Source: an uncultured cyanobacterium
GTDB lineage: Bacteria > Cyanobacteriota > Cyanobacteriia > Cyanobacteriales > Geitlerinemataceae
NCBI GenBank assembly: GCA_937899645.1
Contig: CALCCD010000030.1
Location: 1-64,000 of the forward strand
Direction of reading: 5' to 3'
DNA: 64,000 nucleotides
Shown here: piece after piece, positions 25,501 to 31,500 of the stretch
Position numbering within the stretch: position 1 is the first letter of the stretch
Layout of the letters: each line of letters opens with the position of its first letter
Made by a program: the position numbers and the translations under genes
Notes under the pieces: model-generated
What the model was told of the DNA's origin: nothing
What the model saw: the letters and a program-made list of their open reading frames with translations, nothing else
Database searches by the model: none

Positions 25501-28500
25501 AGAGCCTGAATCGACGAAGGCGCGTTTGTCGATCGTGACAACGGGTTCGACCACGTCCACGGTCGGCTCGCCCGTCGCCTGCACCGTCACAGTGTTGGCC
25601 GGGTTCGTCGGGTTCGCGGGAACCGAGTAGGTCAGCGACGCATCGCCGCCCGCACCCTCGCCGCCGAGCGCGTCGCCGTTGTCGTTGTCGCCGGTATTGA
25701 GGACGATCGCCTTGTACTCGATGTAGAAGGTGTTCGTGTCATTGGGCGTGGTGGTGTCGGCCTCGCCCGTCACGTCGATCGCGCCGAACACAAAGGTCAC
25801 GTCCTCACCGTCGGCACTGCCGCCCGTCGGCGTCAGCGTGCTTCCACCGGCGATCGTCGTCGTATCAGCCGCGCGGATCGTGCCGTTGAAGTCATCCGCC
25901 GTGCCGTTGCCCGGTCGCTCGGTCACGAGTTGGGCCGAACCGGGAACGAACTGCATTCCATCGGGCAGTTGGTCGGTGACGCTCAGCCCTTGGGTCGTAC
26001 CCTCGGGCAGCGTCACTGCGAGGCGATAGGTGACGATCTCGCCGATCGCCACGTCGGGATCGGTGGTCGAAGCCCCTTGGTCAATTCCCGTCGCGGTTTG
26101 GTCGGTGGCATCCGCACCGAGGTTTTCCGTGGTGGCATTAACCGACTGCGCGATCGTTTTGGTCAGGCTGGGCGCAGCGCTGGTGGCCGGTTCGCTGTCC
26201 TTCACGGCATAGTCGTTGACGCCCGCAACCGTAATGCTGCCCGTCGTGTCGTCGGGGAAGGTGGCGTCGCTGCCGTTGCGCTCGTTTGCGCCTTCGCCCG
26301 CGCCGGAGTTGTCCGAGCCGGTGTTGTTATCCGCGCTGCTGACCGGTGTACCCGTGCCGGGGACACTGCTGTAGGTCAGCTCCGCATCGCTATCGAACAC
26401 CAGTCCGGGCTCGACGGCGTCAGTGAGCTGTACCGTCACGTTCAGCACCAGGGTCTCGCCTTCGTTGAGGCGATCGATCTGGGCGCTGAGATCGCTCGGC
26501 GTCAGGCCGCCGAAGTTGACGCTCGAGCCGCTGGTGGTGACGGCGGTGGTGTCGTTGCCGTTGCTGTCTTTGACGACGATCGAGCCGGTTCCAGTCGGAA
26601 CGGTGGTCGCTTCCACGGCAGTTACGTCGCCGTAGTCGATGCCCGACGCGATCAGCGCGTCTGCCAGATCGAGGTCGAAGGCATCCGCCGTGCCGTCGTT
26701 GGCGATCGTCAGCGTATACGTCACCGAGTCGCCCGCGTCGATCGTCGCCGGGGGCGTGCCGTCGCGGAAGGTTTTCTCGATCGTCAGGTTCGGCTCGACG
26801 AGCTCGACCGTGCCGCGATTGCCGACCTCATTAGCCGTCAGTTCGCCGACATTCGTGTCCGTGCTGTTCAGCTCGGCGATCACCTCCAGGCCGCCGACGA
26901 GCTGCGGCGCGGGGGAAACCACCGTGCCGTTCGCATTATCGACCGCCTCGTTTCCAGCGCTATTCGTTACCAGTGCGTTGAACTCGATGACGATAAATTC
27001 TTTGCCCGCTACGTTGTCGGCGTTGGCGACATCTCCGAGATCGAAGATGACATCTTCGCCATCGGCAAACGCGCCATCGCCACCGTTGTCCGCAATTCGT
27101 CCAGCGGGCAGCGTCGTGGAAATTGCGCTCGAGGCTAGCTTCGTCGGATCGAGGGCGTCCTCGACGCTGATGACGCCGCCCGGTGTCGTTTGTCGCGCAC
27201 CGTCCAGGTCGGAGTCGACGCCCAGGTTCGGCGGCGTCGCACCCGCGTCGGGCTCGAGCAGCGCGATCGTTGTCGTTCCCGGATCGTTGATGAACTGCAA
27301 GCCATCGGGAATCAGATCTTTGACGCGCAGCTTGTTGTTCATACCTTCATTCAGCTCGACGGCGATGCGGTAACGGACGATCTCGCCGATCGCGCCCTCC
27401 GTCACGGTTCCCGCATCGGTGATGGGGTCGGCGGTCAGGTCGGGAGCGACACCGTCGGTTTCGTCGGTGTGCGCCTCGGACGTATCGACGATGCGCTTGC
27501 CAGGAATCAACGACGTAATCTCGATCGTCGTCGTCGCCGCCAGCGCATAGTTGTTTTGCAGGTTGGGATCGACTGCCGTATCTTGCGACGGATCGGCGAG
27601 CGTATTCGAGCCGACGCCATCGCTGCCGTTGCGCTCTTCGGCGTTGGCGTTAGCGTTCAGCGTTCCGGCCACGTCCGTATCGACGCTGCTCCAGGTCACG
27701 GTCGCGACGTTGTCGATCTCCGCTTCCGCCTGGACGGACTGCGTGAGCTGACCCTCTACCACCAGCGTCCAGGTCTGTCCGGGCTCGATATCGATCGAGA
27801 CATCGTCCCGCTTCTTCAGCTCCTGACCGTCGAACTCGAAGAAGTCCGCGACCGTGGCGGTTGTCGTCGTACCGCCTGCGTCTGTAATCTGCAGGCTGGT
27901 CAATGCCAGGTTTTCGATCGACGCATCGATGGTGTTGCTAAACGTCAGATCGTAGGCCGCAGGGTGCGCGCCACTGGTGTCGGGATGCTTAATCTCGAAG
28001 CTATAGCGCACGATATCGCCCGCGTCGCCTTTGTTTCCGGCCACGTCTTCCGTGCCGGGATCGGTCGGGCCGCGATCGGTACCAAAGTCGTCGCCATCGG
28101 CAGGGCTGTCGGGCGTCCCCGGAACCGCCGTCGCCGGGTACACCTGCACCGACTGGCGCAGCTCCAGCACCGGCTCGACCACCGTCAGCTCGGTCGGCGG
28201 CGTGACGTTCTCCACCGAGCGATCGACGACATTAATGACGCGGTTGCCGTCGTCGTCGAAGCTCTGCTCCTGGGCTTTCCAGTTCAGCTCGGCGGTGTTG
28301 GGCAGTGTGTCGTCGTGTTGCAGCCAGGTGTTGGCCGCGATCGCGTCGTTGGTGACGCGCGTGGTATAGACCAGGCGCAGCTTCTCGGGGTTGTCGTAGT
28401 TGTCTTCGCCGACGTTCTCGACGCTGTCTTCATCGCTGGCGTCGGTTTTAAAGTTCAGCAGCGTACCGAGCGTGAAGGTGACGACCTGCGGATCGGCGGT

Positions 28501-31500
28501 CGTGCCCGTGCCTGTGGTGGCGCTGGTGACGCCGTTGAGACCTTCGGTGGTGGTGTCGAAGAAGTCTTTCGCATCGACGTTGGCGATCGTCTCGGCGGTG
28601 AAAGCATTGCCGCTAGCTTGGTTGACGATCGAGCCGTTGCCGAGATCCGTATCCGTTATCTGGTAGACGCCTTCAAGACGCAGAAATTCCAGACCCGCCG
28701 GAAGCGTGTCGGTGATGCTCGCTTCCTGGAGCGTTCCTTCAGGAATCGTCAGATCGAGGTAGTAGACGACGCGCTCGCCGATTGTCGCCTGGGTCGCCAG
28801 GTTGTTATTGGTGGTGTTAAATTCCGTCTGCGCCAGAACTTTTTCCAGTTCGGGCGATCGAATATCGACCTCGGCATCGTCTTCGAGAACCGGCTTCTCC
28901 CCGCCGTCGTTGGTCTTCGGCGGGTTCTTGAGGTCGGCGTAGTTGTTTGTGTCGCCGTCTGTGTCAGGATCGACACCGCCATCGATTCCGCTGTACGCCT
29001 TAATGACCGCGCCGTTGGTGTACGTGCTGCCCGCCTGCGCCGCATCGGCCACGCGCAGCTTGTAGGTGATCAGCAGCTCGTTACTGCCGTCGGTCACGTT
29101 AACATCAGGCCCCGAGCCGAGCCGGCCCGGATCGATCGCGCCGCGATCGAACTCATCGGCGTTGGCAACATCGTCCACCAAGCGGATACCCGTGCCGCTG
29201 CCGCCGACGGCGGGCTGCGTAAAGAAGGCATCGATAATCTGCGTCCGCACGACGGGATCGGTGCTGATATTGCCCGAGCCGTCGGTAAATGCCACCGACT
29301 CGTCGGCATTGCCGAAGTCGAGCGCCGTGTTGCCTTCGCGTTTGACGACGGTGAACTCGAGATCGTCCCAGTCGGGAATCGCGAAGCCCGTCGGCAGCAC
29401 GTCCGCCACGGTCAGGTCGAAGATGCTGTTCGCACCGGCGTTCGTGACCTTGACTTGGAACTCCACCAAGTCGTCATCATCAACAGTCGGCGGGTTATCG
29501 CTCGGGTCGATCGTCGTTTTCTCGAGGATCGGCACGGGCTGCGTCGTCTCGATCTGGACGATCGCCTCCGAGACGATCGTCTCCGTGTCCGTATCGGTGT
29601 TTTGGTACTGGGTCTGGACTTGGTTGGTGAGGAACAGTCGATCGTCGAACAGCTCGTCTTCAATTTCAAAGCTCAGCAGCAGATCGAGCGTGCCGCTCAC
29701 CGAACTGCCCGCAAGCGAGTTGAACTTGCCAAAGTCAATGCTGAAGGAGTTGTTATCCGAGTCGATCGACACCGCACTCTGGGCGATGAAGTCTTCCTCG
29801 AGGGTTTGGGGGCCAGCAGCAGTTTGACCGGGGCCGAGCAGCGTATGGCTGGGGCCGAAGGTGATGGTGTTAACCAGGTTGGGGAAATCCGCCGGATCGC
29901 CGTCGAACAGGTTGGCATCGAACTGCGTGTTCGCGTCGCCGACTCTCCAGGTTCCACCGGGCTTGAGATCGGCGACGAGCTTATCGACGTCGTAAACCGG
30001 CAGCGGCAGGTAGTCCGTAACGACGAAGTTCTCGGCGTCCGGTGAGGGGATGTCCGGAATAATGACGCGATAGGTGACGATATCACCGACTTTGACTTTA
30101 ATCGGGGTGTCGGAAATCGACAGGCCGTCATCGGCATCGTCCGCCACGTCGTTCTGGATCCGGCCGTTAATCGCATACAGGCGCTTCTCGGGCTCGGGCA
30201 GCTTCGGCACCTGGATCGAAGCGCTCGTGTCGTCCTCGCTGCTGCCGACGATCGTCGTACCGTCGCTGCTCGGATCGTTGGTGTTGACGACGTTACCGGC
30301 GATCTTGGCGCTGTTGCTCAGCACGTCTGCCGCGTCAACGCTCGCATCGCCCGTGAAGTCTGCGACCGTATGCAGGTCGGTAAATTCGTCCTGAATAATC
30401 GTCCGATATTCAATCGTCCCGGTCAGCGCGCCGTTTGCCAGGCCCGCAAACGTTCCCGGCGCGAGGGCTCCCACGTCAAAGGTCAGGTGCGTCGAACCGT
30501 CAGTGTTGGCCGCATCGTCAAAGATATCTGCTCCCGTTACGGCATTTCCCGTACCGCCAGGACGCTGGCGCAGCACGGTGGTCAGATCGACGCCGTCTGT
30601 GAAGCTCGTGCCTGCGCCCGCCGGTGCGCCATCTCCCGACAGCGTCAGCGTCGGTGTAAAGCCCGTATCGAGGCGCTGACCGTCGGTGAACACGTCGTTG
30701 ATGACGATGTCCTGGAAGTCGAAGTAGTCCGAGACCTGGAAGTTGAGGGTGTAAACCAGGGTCGCACCGGGCGTGACTTCGCCGCTCTGCACTGCGACGC
30801 CTTTCTGAATGACGATCGCTTCGTCTTCGAGAACCGTGCTGACTTCCGGGCGGGTTTTCACCAGGTCGGCATCGGTCTGCGACGCAACGCCGGTGTCGAA
30901 GCTGTAGGTGGTGTTAATTCCGGTATCGGGATCGAGAACGAGATTCGCTCTGTTTTCCGACGTGTCGTCCGTTTCGCCCGTGTTCGCCCCGGAGATCGGC
31001 ACGATCGGCACGTCGTTAATGTCGCGCTCGGGAACGTAGAAATCGTATGTGATGACGATATCGCCGCCGCCCGTGCCGGTGATTTCGTCGAAGCGGTATT
31101 GCAGCGTGTCGAACCCGGCGGTGGTGTTGGCGCGATCGACATCAGTCACAGCCGGATCGCCCAGTGCGCCGCCATTGGCCGGAGTGTTGCCGATCGGCGC
31201 AAACACTGCTCCCGCCGCCGTCGCGATCGAGACGTTGCCCGTCAGCCGAATGTTGTCCGGCAGCACGTCGGTCACGTCGAAGTCTTTGAGCGTGACGCCC
31301 TGGTCGATATCGACCGTAATCGTGTGCGATCGCACGTAGCTCGGCCCGGTCGCCGTCTCGCCTTCCGGCGCTGCCAGGGTCTTCGAGATCTGGTAGATTC
31401 TGGCCTCAATATTCTCCGACTCGAGCGCGCCGGTGTCGTTTGCCGTCGCATTGCCTTCCGGATCGTCCCCGAAGCTGTAGCCCGCGCGCGCGCGAATGGT

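Noticed and set aside
27190-30045. Long open frame (951 codons) on the plus strand opposite the giant gene
   Set aside because: Its translation is Arg/Val/Asp-rich with no family motifs and simply mirrors the repetitive DUF11 coding sequence. Similar antisense frames appear throughout the giant gene because stop codons are rare in the complement of its codon usage.
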